Source: Deltaproteobacteria bacterium
GTDB lineage: Bacteria; Desulfobacterota; Desulfobacteria; Desulfobacterales; JAFDCJ01
Assembly (NCBI GenBank): GCA_024277475.1
Contig: JAJRVC010000486.1
Span: 1 to 7,092, forward strand
DNA: 7,092 nt
Direction of reading: 5' to 3'
Part shown: one piece after another, positions 1 through 5,128 of the stretch
Numbering within the stretch: position 1 is the stretch's first letter
How the letters are laid out: the number at the start of each line of letters is the position of its first letter
The notes under the pieces: model-generated
Told to the model about the DNA's origin: nothing
The model's input: only the letters and a program-made list of their open reading frames with translations
Database searches by the model: none
Made by a program: the position numbers and the translations under genes

Positions 1-3
1 CAG

Positions 4-120
4 AAATGAGCAATTTTTTCTCTGAGCAAGGCCGCACAAGGGTTTACGTTGAGACGTACTTTTCGTACTTCGCAGACGTAAACCCGCGGAGAACGCCGCT
101 CAGAGAAAAAAGGGCCATTT
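4..120. repeat. Long imperfect palindrome (MITE/REP-like intergenic repeat)
   Basis: Nested inverted repeats are read directly. AAATG at 4-8 pairs with CATTT at 116-120. TTTTTTCTCTGAGC at 14-27 is a perfect 14-base match to the complement of 98-111. GGGTTTACGT at 40-49 is a perfect 10-base match to the complement of 76-85. An inner GTAC/GTAC stem (56-59 with 65-68) caps the structure. Between the perfect blocks are short internal loops (for example GGC 30-32 against GCC 95-97). The whole element could fold as one cruciform or RNA hairpin of about 117 bases. It contains no ORF. The structure is typical of small non-autonomous palindromic repeats scattered between genes. It could also act as a bidirectional transcription terminator, since each strand has a run of six T near one stem end. 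Confidence 0.75.
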
Positions 121-171
121 ATGGATGGAAACTAGCTAATGAGACCTGCTGATCGCTTCTAAATTAATAAT

Positions 172-176
172 AGGTG
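172..176 (+). promoter_or_regulatory. Ribosome binding site of the Cys-rich protein gene
   Basis: AGGTG lies 5 bases before the ATG at 182, in an A/T-rich leader. It supports 182 as the start codon. Confidence 0.6.
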
Positions 177-181
177 ACGCC

Positions 182-1108
182 ATGCCCACCGGTGCCTGCG
201 GAATCAACTGTGATATTTGCAAATTAAATTTATTGGGGACCTGCTCCAGCTGCGGATCGGGCACAAGTGCGGACGCTGAAAAAAAACTGGCCGCCCAGCA
301 GCGGTTGCTGGGAAGCACTTGTGTTATTTTGGCATGTGCCGCATTGAATCAGATTGAATATTGCATGCGTGACTGCAATCAATTTCCCTGCGACAATTTC
401 CGCACAGGCCCCTACCCTTTCAGCCGGGGATTTTTAAACATGCAGCAGCGACGTCTGAAGGAAAGACCGCCGGCGTTCGCACCCGATGGGTCACGTGTCA
501 ATGTAGCGGCGAGCTACTGGGACCAATTGCAGGCAAAAAATGTCACCGCCCTTTGCAATTTAACACTTTTTAACCCGAATTCGTCCGGCCAGGTTCTTTT
601 TCACTTTCTGCGTGAAGATATCATGGTAGACATTGAGAACCGCTGTTTGAAGCGTCCGGGGAATTCCGGCTGGGAAATTACAGATGACCCGCTGCTTGAA
701 TTGGTCACCGTCATGTACCTGATAAACGTCAACGATATCCATCCCATCGGCAGGGATATTGTCGGTGTCAAAGACCTTAAAGAGGGCCATTTTTTCCAGG
801 GCCCCCACGCACTGAAAACGGATTCTCTGCTAAAACGCTATGGCCATGACTTGAACGGCTTCAGACAGACGGCCGAATATCTGGAAGGTGAAGCGTGGGA
901 CATGGCCGATATCGCCTACAGGCTGTCACCCTTTCCCCGTATCCATTTATACTACCTGCTCTGGCGGGGAGATGAAGAATTTGAACCCCGTCTGACCGTT
1001 CTGTTCGATCGTTCCATTGAAAATGTATTGGCAGCCGATTCGATCTGGGCGCTTGCCAACCGGGTCTCAACGGCGCTGCTTGAAGGACCGGGTATTGGAG
1101 ATACATGA
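182..1108 (+). CDS. Cysteine-rich DUF3795-like / DUF3786 domain protein
   Basis: A 308-residue protein of unknown biochemical function. The N-terminal ~75 residues are cysteine-rich: C6, C10 and C13 (CGINCDIC), C21 and C24 (CSSC), C47, C52, C61, C65 and C70. The ending CMRDCNQFPCDNF resembles the CxxCxxFPC close of DUF3795-type putative metal-binding domains. From about residue 105 to the end the sequence resembles DUF3786, a family seen in anaerobes. Its recognisable parts are the 'DPLLELVTVMYLI' helix, the 'VKDLKEGHFFQGP' segment and the closing 'LTVLFDRSIENVLAADSIWALAN'. No signal peptide or membrane segment is seen, so it is probably cytoplasmic. The cysteines could hold an Fe-S cluster or zinc; this is inference. 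The start is supported by an AGGTG site. The gene stands alone between two repeat-bearing gaps, so context gives no role. Family assignment is from recall of motif shape. Confidence 0.8.
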   Translation: MPTGACGINCDICKLNLLGTCSSCGSGTSADAEKKLAAQQRLLGSTCVILACAALNQIEYCMRDCNQFPCDNFRTGPYPFSRGFLNMQQRRLKERPPAFAPDGSRVNVAASYWDQLQAKNVTALCNLTLFNPNSSGQVLFHFLREDIMVDIENRCLKRPGNSGWEITDDPLLELVTVMYLINVNDIHPIGRDIVGVKDLKEGHFFQGPHALKTDSLLKRYGHDLNGFRQTAEYLEGEAWDMADIAYRLSPFPRIHLYYLLWRGDEEFEPRLTVLFDRSIENVLAADSIWALANRVSTALLEGPGIGDT

Positions 1109-1126
1109 CCCTAAACCCGGACAAGC
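1109..1126 (+). repeat. Dispersed repeat copy 1 (CCCTAAACCCGGACAAGC)
   Basis: Starts directly after the TGA stop of the Cys-rich protein gene. The complement of 4896-4912 is the same sequence with one A missing, so the two copies are inverted relative to each other. A 9-base core, CCGGACAAG, recurs (complement strand) at 5114-5122. No coding role. Confidence 0.6.
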
Positions 1127-1133
1127 TTAGCCG

Positions 1134-1198
1134 GTCGTAGCGTAGCGGAGATCCCGCTCGCGGGGTTGTAGCGAAGCGTAAATCCCGCTTAATCGGGG
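1134..1198 (+). repeat. Two tandem degenerate units, each with a small hairpin
   Basis: Unit 1 (1134-1164) and unit 2 (1165-1198) share the pattern GTYGTAGCGWAGCGKARATCCCGCT followed by CGGGG. Each unit carries a CCCG...CGGG stem: CCCG/CGGG around a CTCG loop in unit 1, and CCCG/CGGG around CTTAAT in unit 2. The units are about 31 and 34 bases long. They may work as a weak terminator behind the Cys-rich protein gene, but no T-run follows, so a dispersed intergenic repeat is the simpler reading. Confidence 0.6.
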
Positions 1199-1325
1199 AA
1201 TTGACTATTGGCTATTGAATATTTCATTTAACATCCCGTAATTATTAATTTATTGACATGATGGCGACAAGATGATAGGAAAATAGTCAGAAAAGCGAAT
1301 TTCTATTTGGAACATCTTAACTCAC

Positions 1326-1331
1326 TATAAA
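1326..1331 (+). promoter_or_regulatory. Possible -10 box (TATAAA) before the small cassette gene
   Basis: TATAAA sits 11 bases before the ATG at 1343, in A/T-rich DNA. There is no convincing -35 at the right distance. A TTGACA at 1253-1258 lacks a good -10 partner about 17 bases downstream. If TATAAA is a true -10, the transcript would start within a few bases of the ATG, which would fit the absence of a Shine-Dalgarno sequence there. Weak call. Confidence 0.25.
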
Positions 1332-1342
1332 TAGAACATAAA

Positions 1343-1552
1343 ATGGGAATTAAAGAAAGATCAGCCGCTCGTCAAAAACGAATCGTCGCTCATCGGGCCG
1401 CGGATTTCAAAGATGCTGAAAATTGGGACTTGGATTTTTGGCAGAGCCAGACACCCGAACAGCGTCTTTCCGCTCTTGTTGCAATACGCAAAGATGTTAT
1501 GAAGGTCGAAAAGGCTCGATTACAGAACAAGAGAACCATAGAGGATGGGTGA
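1343..1552 (+). CDS. Small helical protein paired with nucleotidyltransferase
   Basis: A 69-residue, highly charged protein with no signal peptide or membrane segment. The N-terminal 20 residues are basic (KERSAARQKRIVAHR). The centre has WDLDFWQSQTPEQRLSALVAIR (residues 28-49, shown here by key residues W28, F32, W33, T37, P38, E39, R41, L42), followed by a charged helix to the end. A 'xYW/FW...TPExRLxxL..lR' pattern is, from recall, common in small ORFs directly upstream of nucleotidyltransferase genes in diverse bacteria. The gene ends 5 bases before the start of such a gene, so it is probably its partner, perhaps as antitoxin, adaptor or substrate. The ATG at 1343 is the only reasonable start: an in-frame TAA lies a few codons upstream and the next ATG is near the end. 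No Shine-Dalgarno is visible (AACATAAA precedes the ATG). Function unknown. Confidence 0.7.
   Translation: MGIKERSAARQKRIVAHRAADFKDAENWDLDFWQSQTPEQRLSALVAIRKDVMKVEKARLQNKRTIEDG
1547..1552 (+). promoter_or_regulatory. Ribosome binding site overlapping upstream stop
   Basis: GGGTGA lies 5 bases before the ATG at 1558, and its last three bases are the TGA stop of the 69-residue gene. This decides the nucleotidyltransferase start and implies that ribosomes ending the first gene start the second. Confidence 0.5.
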
Positions 1553-1557
1553 CGGTT

Positions 1558-2010
1558 ATGGAAGCAATTCAGGACTTTGAGGATATCCTCCGATTTCTAA
1601 ACAAACACAAGGTAAGGTATCTCATCATTGGAGGCCTGGCGTTTATCTACCACGCAAAACCCCGCTACACCAAGGATATGGATCTATGGATTGATCCTGA
1701 ACCTGAAAATGTAAAGCGCGCCAACCATGCCCTTGCTGAATTCGGCAGCCCTTTTTTATTAGATCCAAAAAATATCAAGGAAATTTTGCAGTTGGGTATT
1801 GCTCCCGACAGGATTGACTTCATTCTGCATGTGGGCGGAACAAGATTTGAGACGGCCTGGGAGAAACGTGTCAAAGGACGCTATGGTAATTCCAAGGCCA
1901 ATTGGATAGATATTGACAACCTCATTCGCATCAAAAGCAGTATAGACAAGCCCCGGCATCAAGAAGACGCCCGGGTATTGCGTGAGGTCAAAAAGCGACA
2001 CCGCAGATAA
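1558..2010 (+). CDS. Nucleotidyltransferase-fold protein (DUF6036/AbiEii-like)
   Basis: A 150-residue protein of the minimal pol-beta-type nucleotidyltransferase superfamily. The N-terminal helix (residues 1-18) is followed by the strand-turn YLIIGGLAF (G25, G26), then RYTKDMDLWI with the metal-binding pair D40 and D42. A likely third acidic residue is D87 in DRIDFIL. The C-terminal stretch DNLIRIKSSIDKPRHQEDARVLREV (K126 and D137 key) matches the closing motif of DUF6036/AbiEii-type proteins. All catalytic acids appear present, so an active enzyme is expected, transferring NMP or a nucleotide to an unknown target. ATG 1558 was chosen rather than the ATG at 1423 in the same frame, because the longer form would overlap most of the 69-residue gene and add residues unlike the family. 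GGGTGA (1547-1552) sits 5 bases upstream and overlaps the stop of the preceding gene, suggesting coupled translation. Its role, whether toxin, antitoxin or RNA modification, is open. Confidence 0.82.
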   Translation: MEAIQDFEDILRFLNKHKVRYLIIGGLAFIYHAKPRYTKDMDLWIDPEPENVKRANHALAEFGSPFLLDPKNIKEILQLGIAPDRIDFILHVGGTRFETAWEKRVKGRYGNSKANWIDIDNLIRIKSSIDKPRHQEDARVLREVKKRHRR

Positions 2011-2149
2011 AAAATAAAAAAAGTGGAAACCATATCCCTTCGAGATCACTAAATTCCGACAGTTCCAGACAAATGCATGTATTTGCAGGCACGTGACAGA
2101 TCTAATGATGGGCATCAAGATTGCCGATAACCCAGAACCTCTAGCTCCA

Positions 2150-2184
2150 TGACCCCTGGAACGCTGAACCTTTGATCCCCTGAA
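2150..2184. repeat. Degenerate short tandem repeat (TGAACCCT-like units)
   Basis: Four to five diverged 7-8 base units follow each other: TGACCCCT, GGAACGC, TGAACCTT, TGATCCCC, TGAA. They lie in the 194-base gap between the convergent nucleotidyltransferase and dehydrogenase genes. A related string (CGTTGAACCCGTGAAC on the minus strand) is seen near 3314-3330. No clear terminator is visible in this gap; a short CAAAT/ATTTG palindrome at 2070-2085 has no T-run behind it. Confidence 0.4.
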
Positions 2185-2204
2185 GTCGCGAACGTCTACG
2201 CAGT

Positions 2205-3194
2205 CTAAACCTTTTGCGCGTCCCAAACTTCAGGATTCACTGTATAAACCGGCTTATTCCCCTGATAATACTCGATCAACTGCTCCACCACCCCGACACT
2301 CATGTTGTTCATGCCCTCAAAAGTAAACGCAGCCGTGTGGGGGGTCAATACCACGTTGTCCAGTTCCAACAACGCTGATTCCGTCGGTGGCTCATTTTCA
2401 AACACATCGAGGCCGGCTCCGGCGATCACCTTGTTTTTCAGGGCCTGGTAAAGATCCGTTTCATTGACGATACCACCGCGGGCGGCATTGATTAGAATCG
2501 CTGAGGGTTTCATGAGGCCCAGGGTCTCTTCGCGAATCATCCATTTGGTTTCCGGAATCAACGGGACATGAATACTGACGATATCGGAGACCTTGAGCAG
2601 TTCCTCGATTTCCATCTGCTCGATGCCCTGCTCATCGGCAAATTCCGTCGGCCAAAAAGGATCGTAGGCTATGACCTTCATCTGGAAACCTTTGGCCCGC
2701 AGAGCCACACACCGGCCAATCGCCCCCAGACCGATTAAGCCGAGGGTTTTTTGCCAGATTTCAAGCCCCATAATTTTGGTATGCTCCCAGCGGTTTTCAC
2801 GCAGACTCCGGTCGCAGTATATTATTTTCCGCGCTACGCCTAAAATCAAACCAAAGGTGTGATCGGCAACAGCTTGGTTGTTGGCTCCCGGAGTGTGAAA
2901 AACGATGGCATTGTGACGGGTAGCGGCAGCGATATCCACGGTATCCAGTCCGGCACCCATCTTGGCAATGGCTTTTACCCGCGGGGCCATGTCAAGCACT
3001 TCATCATTTACCACCAGGTCATTCCCGCATAGGATGGCATCCACCCGGCCAAGGGCATCTACAAATTCAGGATCTTTCACACCCGATCCCCGCATATCAA
3101 TAAGCTCCATCCCCGAATTATTCAGGTCTTCCATCGGGGTGTCGTCAAAGGCGCAAAACGGTCTGGATTCAATAAGAACGGTAAATTTTTCCAT
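2205..3194 (-). CDS. D-isomer-specific 2-hydroxyacid dehydrogenase (PGDH-like)
   Basis: A 329-residue NAD-dependent dehydrogenase acting on a D-2-hydroxyacid, cytoplasmic. The N- and C-terminal parts form the substrate domain. Residues ~100-290 hold the Rossmann nucleotide domain with GLGAIG (G155, G157, G160) and an Asp at the end of the next strand (D178 in IAYDP) that favours NAD over NADP. The catalytic set is complete: R239 in NAARGG, E268 in DVFENEP and H286 in TPHTAA. The length fits the short class without an ACT regulatory domain, so it need not be the serine-pathway enzyme; 3-phosphoglycerate, glyoxylate/hydroxypyruvate or another 2-oxoacid is possible. The start ATG at 3194 has GAGGAG 12 bases upstream, which is rather far but is the only good site. 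It lies 167 bases downstream of purB on the same strand, so a shared transcript is possible but not shown. Confidence 0.92.
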   Translation of the reverse strand: MEKFTVLIESRPFCAFDDTPMEDLNNSGMELIDMRGSGVKDPEFVDALGRVDAILCGNDLVVNDEVLDMAPRVKAIAKMGAGLDTVDIAAATRHNAIVFHTPGANNQAVADHTFGLILGVARKIIYCDRSLRENRWEHTKIMGLEIWQKTLGLIGLGAIGRCVALRAKGFQMKVIAYDPFWPTEFADEQGIEQMEIEELLKVSDIVSIHVPLIPETKWMIREETLGLMKPSAILINAARGGIVNETDLYQALKNKVIAGAGLDVFENEPPTESALLELDNVVLTPHTAAFTFEGMNNMSVGVVEQLIEYYQGNKPVYTVNPEVWDAQKV

Positions 3195-3206
3195 TATTTC
3201 GATAAG

Positions 3207-3212
3207 CTCCTC
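3207..3212 (-). promoter_or_regulatory. Ribosome binding site of the dehydrogenase (long spacing)
   Basis: GAGGAG on the minus strand is the only purine-rich site near the ATG at 3194. The 12-base spacer is longer than usual, which may lower translation. Confidence 0.45.
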
Positions 3213-3279
3213 TAAAATTATTCTTACCTGATCGCAAAAATCGCTCCAGGATTCCTCAATCCTAATATTCCAGTTTTCT

Positions 3280-3306
3280 ATCGGTGCAATCTGTGGTCAT
3301 TCGTGT
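3280..3306. repeat. Degenerate intergenic repeat (ACCACAGATTGCACCGAT type)
   Basis: On the minus strand this reads ACACGAATGACCACAGATT then GCACCGAT. From recall, strings of the form 'gaccacagattacacagat' are scattered between genes in many environmental bacterial genomes. It sits in the 167-base gap between purB and the dehydrogenase. A weak ACGG/CCGT stem (3327-3330 with 3336-3339) lies beside it. No T-run is present, so no terminator is called. Confidence 0.35.
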
Positions 3307-3361
3307 CGTACGTGTTCACGGGTTCAACGGTTACTCCGTGTCCAGATTAAGAAAGCCGAAC

Positions 3362-4717
3362 TCAATCAAACTCACAAATCCCCGTATAATTCTCCGGTGT
3401 AATTTTCAACAACTCATCTTTAACCGCCCGGGACACATCCAGGGTTTCTATAAATTCTGCGATGGTTTTCCGGTTAATGGCGGCATGGGTACGGGTCAGC
3501 GCTTTCAAGGCTTCGTAGGGCTTGGGATAGCACTCACGACGCAAAATAGTTTGGATGGCTTCGGAAACCACTGCCCAGTTGTTTTGCAGATCAGCCCGGA
3601 TCATATCCGCATTCAAAATTAATTTATTCAATCCTTTTAAAAGGGATTTCAGACCGATGAGGGTGTGTGCAATGGAAACCCCGATGTTACGCGTCACCGT
3701 AGAGTCGGTCAGGTCCCGCTGTAATCTTGAAATCGGCAATTTGGCCGCGAAATGCTCGAAGATGGCATTGGCCATCCCCAGGTTACCCTCGGAGTTTTCA
3801 AAATCGATAGGATTGACTTTATGCGGCATGACGGATGAGCCCACTTCACCTTTTTTTATCCTCTGTTTGAAGTAATCCAGCGAGATATAGGTCCAGAAGT
3901 CCCGATCAAGATCGATCAGGATGGTATTGATCCGTCTCATGTTATCGCAAAAAGCCGCCAGATTGTCATAATGCTCGATCTGGGTGGTCACTTTCGAACG
4001 GGAAAGACCCAGTACATGGTTTACCAGATCATCCGCAAACGCCGGCCAATCGATATCCGGATAAGCAACCGTGTGGGCATTGAAATTACCGGTAGCACCG
4101 CCGAATTTAGCTGAGAAAGGGATGGAATTCAACTGGTTTTTTTGGACTGTCAGACGTTCGACAAACACATAGATTTCCTTACCCAGTCGGGTGGGTGATG
4201 CCGGCTGTCCATGGGTACGCGCAAGCATGGAGACTTCTTTCCATTCATGGGCTTTTGTCCGGAGCACCTCGATGACTTCCTCGAAAACGGGTGTTAACAC
4301 CTCTTCACAGGCCTGCTTCAGTGAACGGGGGCCGGCGGTATTATTGATGTCCTGGGAGGTCAGCCCGAAATGGATGAATTCTTTAAAAGCTTGCAGACCG
4401 AGGTCATCGAATTTTTCCTTTAAAAAATACTCCACTGCCTTGACATCATGGTTGGTAACTTTCTCGATTTCCTTGACGTGGCAGGCATCTTCCAGTGAAA
4501 AATTCTTATGAACGGCTCTAAGCGCTCTGAAGGCCATTTTGTCGAAATTTTTAAGTTGCGGCAAAGGCAGTTCACACAAAGCGATAAAATATTCTACCTC
4601 CACCAGGACCCGGTATTTAATCAGCGCCGCTTCTGAAAAATAATCCGCCAGTTTTTCAGTCACACGCCGATAACGGCCATCCACCGGTGAAATGGCTTCT
4701 AAAGATGAAAATCCCAT
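3362..4717 (-). CDS. purB: Adenylosuccinate lyase
   Basis: A 451-residue enzyme of purine synthesis. It splits SAICAR to AICAR plus fumarate and adenylosuccinate to AMP plus fumarate. It belongs to the fumarase/aspartase superfamily and acts as a cytoplasmic homotetramer. The N-terminal SLEAISPVDGRY (residues 5-16) is the hallmark of the E. coli-type PurB subfamily, whose usual length (~456) it matches. Catalytic features present are HFGLTSQDINNT (116-127), the general-acid histidine H169 in ARTHGQPASPT, and the flexible signature loop GSSVMPHKVNPIDFENSEGN (293-312) with S294/S295 as the catalytic serine. The gene is complete with stop TGA. The start is fixed by homology at MGFSS. AAGGA lies about 11 bases upstream and AGGAG directly abuts it, so translation initiation signals are non-ideal. 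It has its own predicted promoter ~230 bases upstream and no purine-gene neighbours in the window. Confidence 0.97.
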   Translation of the reverse strand: MGFSSLEAISPVDGRYRRVTEKLADYFSEAALIKYRVLVEVEYFIALCELPLPQLKNFDKMAFRALRAVHKNFSLEDACHVKEIEKVTNHDVKAVEYFLKEKFDDLGLQAFKEFIHFGLTSQDINNTAGPRSLKQACEEVLTPVFEEVIEVLRTKAHEWKEVSMLARTHGQPASPTRLGKEIYVFVERLTVQKNQLNSIPFSAKFGGATGNFNAHTVAYPDIDWPAFADDLVNHVLGLSRSKVTTQIEHYDNLAAFCDNMRRINTILIDLDRDFWTYISLDYFKQRIKKGEVGSSVMPHKVNPIDFENSEGNLGMANAIFEHFAAKLPISRLQRDLTDSTVTRNIGVSIAHTLIGLKSLLKGLNKLILNADMIRADLQNNWAVVSEAIQTILRRECYPKPYEALKALTRTHAAINRKTIAEFIETLDVSRAVKDELLKITPENYTGICEFD

Positions 4718-4793
4718 GCTCCTGACCGTCCTTGTTTAACAGAAAAGTTTTAATTGTTGATTCTTTGCGTTTTATAAAAAAAACTTGTTTCAC

Positions 4794-4874
4794 CACGAAG
4801 GGCACGAAGTTCACGAAGAAATCGTAAAGTCATATATCCAATTTTTGTCTTTGTGTTCTTCGTGATCTTCGTGG
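4794..4874. repeat. CACGAAG 9-base tandem units forming an inverted repeat
   Basis: Three 9-base units CACGAAGNN lie at 4794-4820 (CACGAAGGG, CACGAAGTT, CACGAAGAA). The complementary arm TTCTTCGTGATCTTCGTGG lies at 4856-4874. The 19-base arms 4802-4820 and 4856-4874 match at 17 positions with a loop of 35 bases. This string type is, from recall, frequent between genes in environmental delta-proteobacteria. It lies inside the predicted purB leader, so the RNA could fold into a stem about 100 bases before the purB start. Confidence 0.7.
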
Positions 4875-4895
4875 TTTGATTTTATTTTGGTTCCG

Positions 4896-4912
4896 GCTTG
4901 TCCGGGTTAGGG
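4896..4912 (-). repeat. Dispersed repeat copy 2 (CCCTAACCCGGACAAGC)
   Basis: On the minus strand this is CCCTAACCCGGACAAGC, identical to 1109-1126 except for one missing A. The two copies are therefore 3.8 kb apart in opposite orientation. It lies within the predicted purB leader. Confidence 0.6.
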
Positions 4913-4930
4913 GTTTCACATTTAATTCGG

Positions 4931-4972
4931 TTGACACCACGGAAGTATAGGCAAATGCCTTCACTGTGTCAA
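4931..4972. promoter_or_regulatory. Inverted repeat enclosing the purB promoter
   Basis: TTGACAC at 4931-4937 and GTGTCAA at 4966-4972 are perfect 7-base inverted arms, 28 bases apart. A further GAAG/CTTC match lies inside the arms with a one-base offset. One arm overlaps the -35 box and the other covers the expected transcription start, an arrangement seen with repressor operators. No regulator is encoded in the window. A chance match is possible. Confidence 0.4.
4944..4972 (-). promoter_or_regulatory. Sigma70-type promoter reading toward purB
   Basis: On the minus strand a perfect -35 TTGACA (4967-4972) and a near-consensus -10 TATACT (4944-4949) are separated by exactly 17 bases. Transcription would start near 4937, giving a leader of about 220 bases before the purB ATG at 4717. 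The promoter lies 157 bases beyond the recD2 stop, so purB is probably transcribed independently of recD2. Confidence 0.7.
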
Positions 4973-5035
4973 TATGGAAAGAATCGAAATTCGTGCTTGT
5001 GATTTCGGATTTATAGCATTGGCAAATTGCCCTCG

Positions 5036-5076
5036 CCCCCTTCAAGGAGGCTTCCGGAGGCCGCCCGCTTTGCGGG
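5036..5076. repeat. Cluster of three adjacent GC-rich hairpins behind recD2
   Basis: CCCCCTTCAAGGAGG (5036-5050), the palindrome GGCTTCCGGAGGCC (5049-5062) and CCCGCTTTGCGGG (5064-5076) each fold locally. They lie 50-95 bases downstream of the recD2 stop on the minus strand. There is no T-run after any of them, so intrinsic termination is not supported. They might slow 3'-end decay of the recD2 transcript, or may be repeat remnants. Confidence 0.45.
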
Positions 5077-5128
5077 AGGAGCGTTCACCCCCATGTTGCA
5101 ACGTTAGCGTTCACTTGTCCGGCCGCTT

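Larger units (their letters stand above)
4718..5128. other. 411-base purB-recD2 gap: promoter, leader and repeats
   Basis: No credible gene is seen; reading frames here are composed of repeat sequence. From purB outward it holds an A/T-rich stretch (4741-4790), the CACGAAG inverted repeat (4794-4874), copy 2 of the CCGGACAAG repeat (4896-4912), the purB promoter with its surrounding inverted repeat (4931-4972), a featureless segment (4973-5035), a cluster of GC-rich hairpins (5036-5076) and a twice-occurring AGCGTTCAC (5080-5088 and 5106-5114) just behind the recD2 stop. No riboswitch fold was recognised in the purB leader. Confidence 0.6.

Noticed and set aside
1423..2010. A longer 195-residue form of the nucleotidyltransferase starting at 1423
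   Set aside because: Its first 45 residues overlap the 69-residue gene in another frame and do not look like the family; ATG 1558 has a plausible ribosome site and gives the expected N-terminal helix.
1759..2226. A 155-residue reading frame on the minus strand, opposite the nucleotidyltransferase
   Set aside because: It runs antisense to conserved catalytic codons and across a repeat-bearing gap, with no recognisable motif. It is a shadow frame.
2205..3194. Calling this gene serA outright
   Set aside because: It lacks the C-terminal ACT region and has no serine-pathway neighbours. Motifs support only the D-2-hydroxyacid dehydrogenase family.
4794..4820. Possible CRISPR-like array from the regular CACGAAG units
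   Set aside because: Units are 9 bases with no spacers, and no cas genes are present. It is a simple short tandem repeat.
4718..4937. Purine riboswitch in the long purB leader
   Set aside because: No three-way junction or conserved loop motifs of a purine or PRPP riboswitch could be recognised; the leader is mainly repeat sequence.
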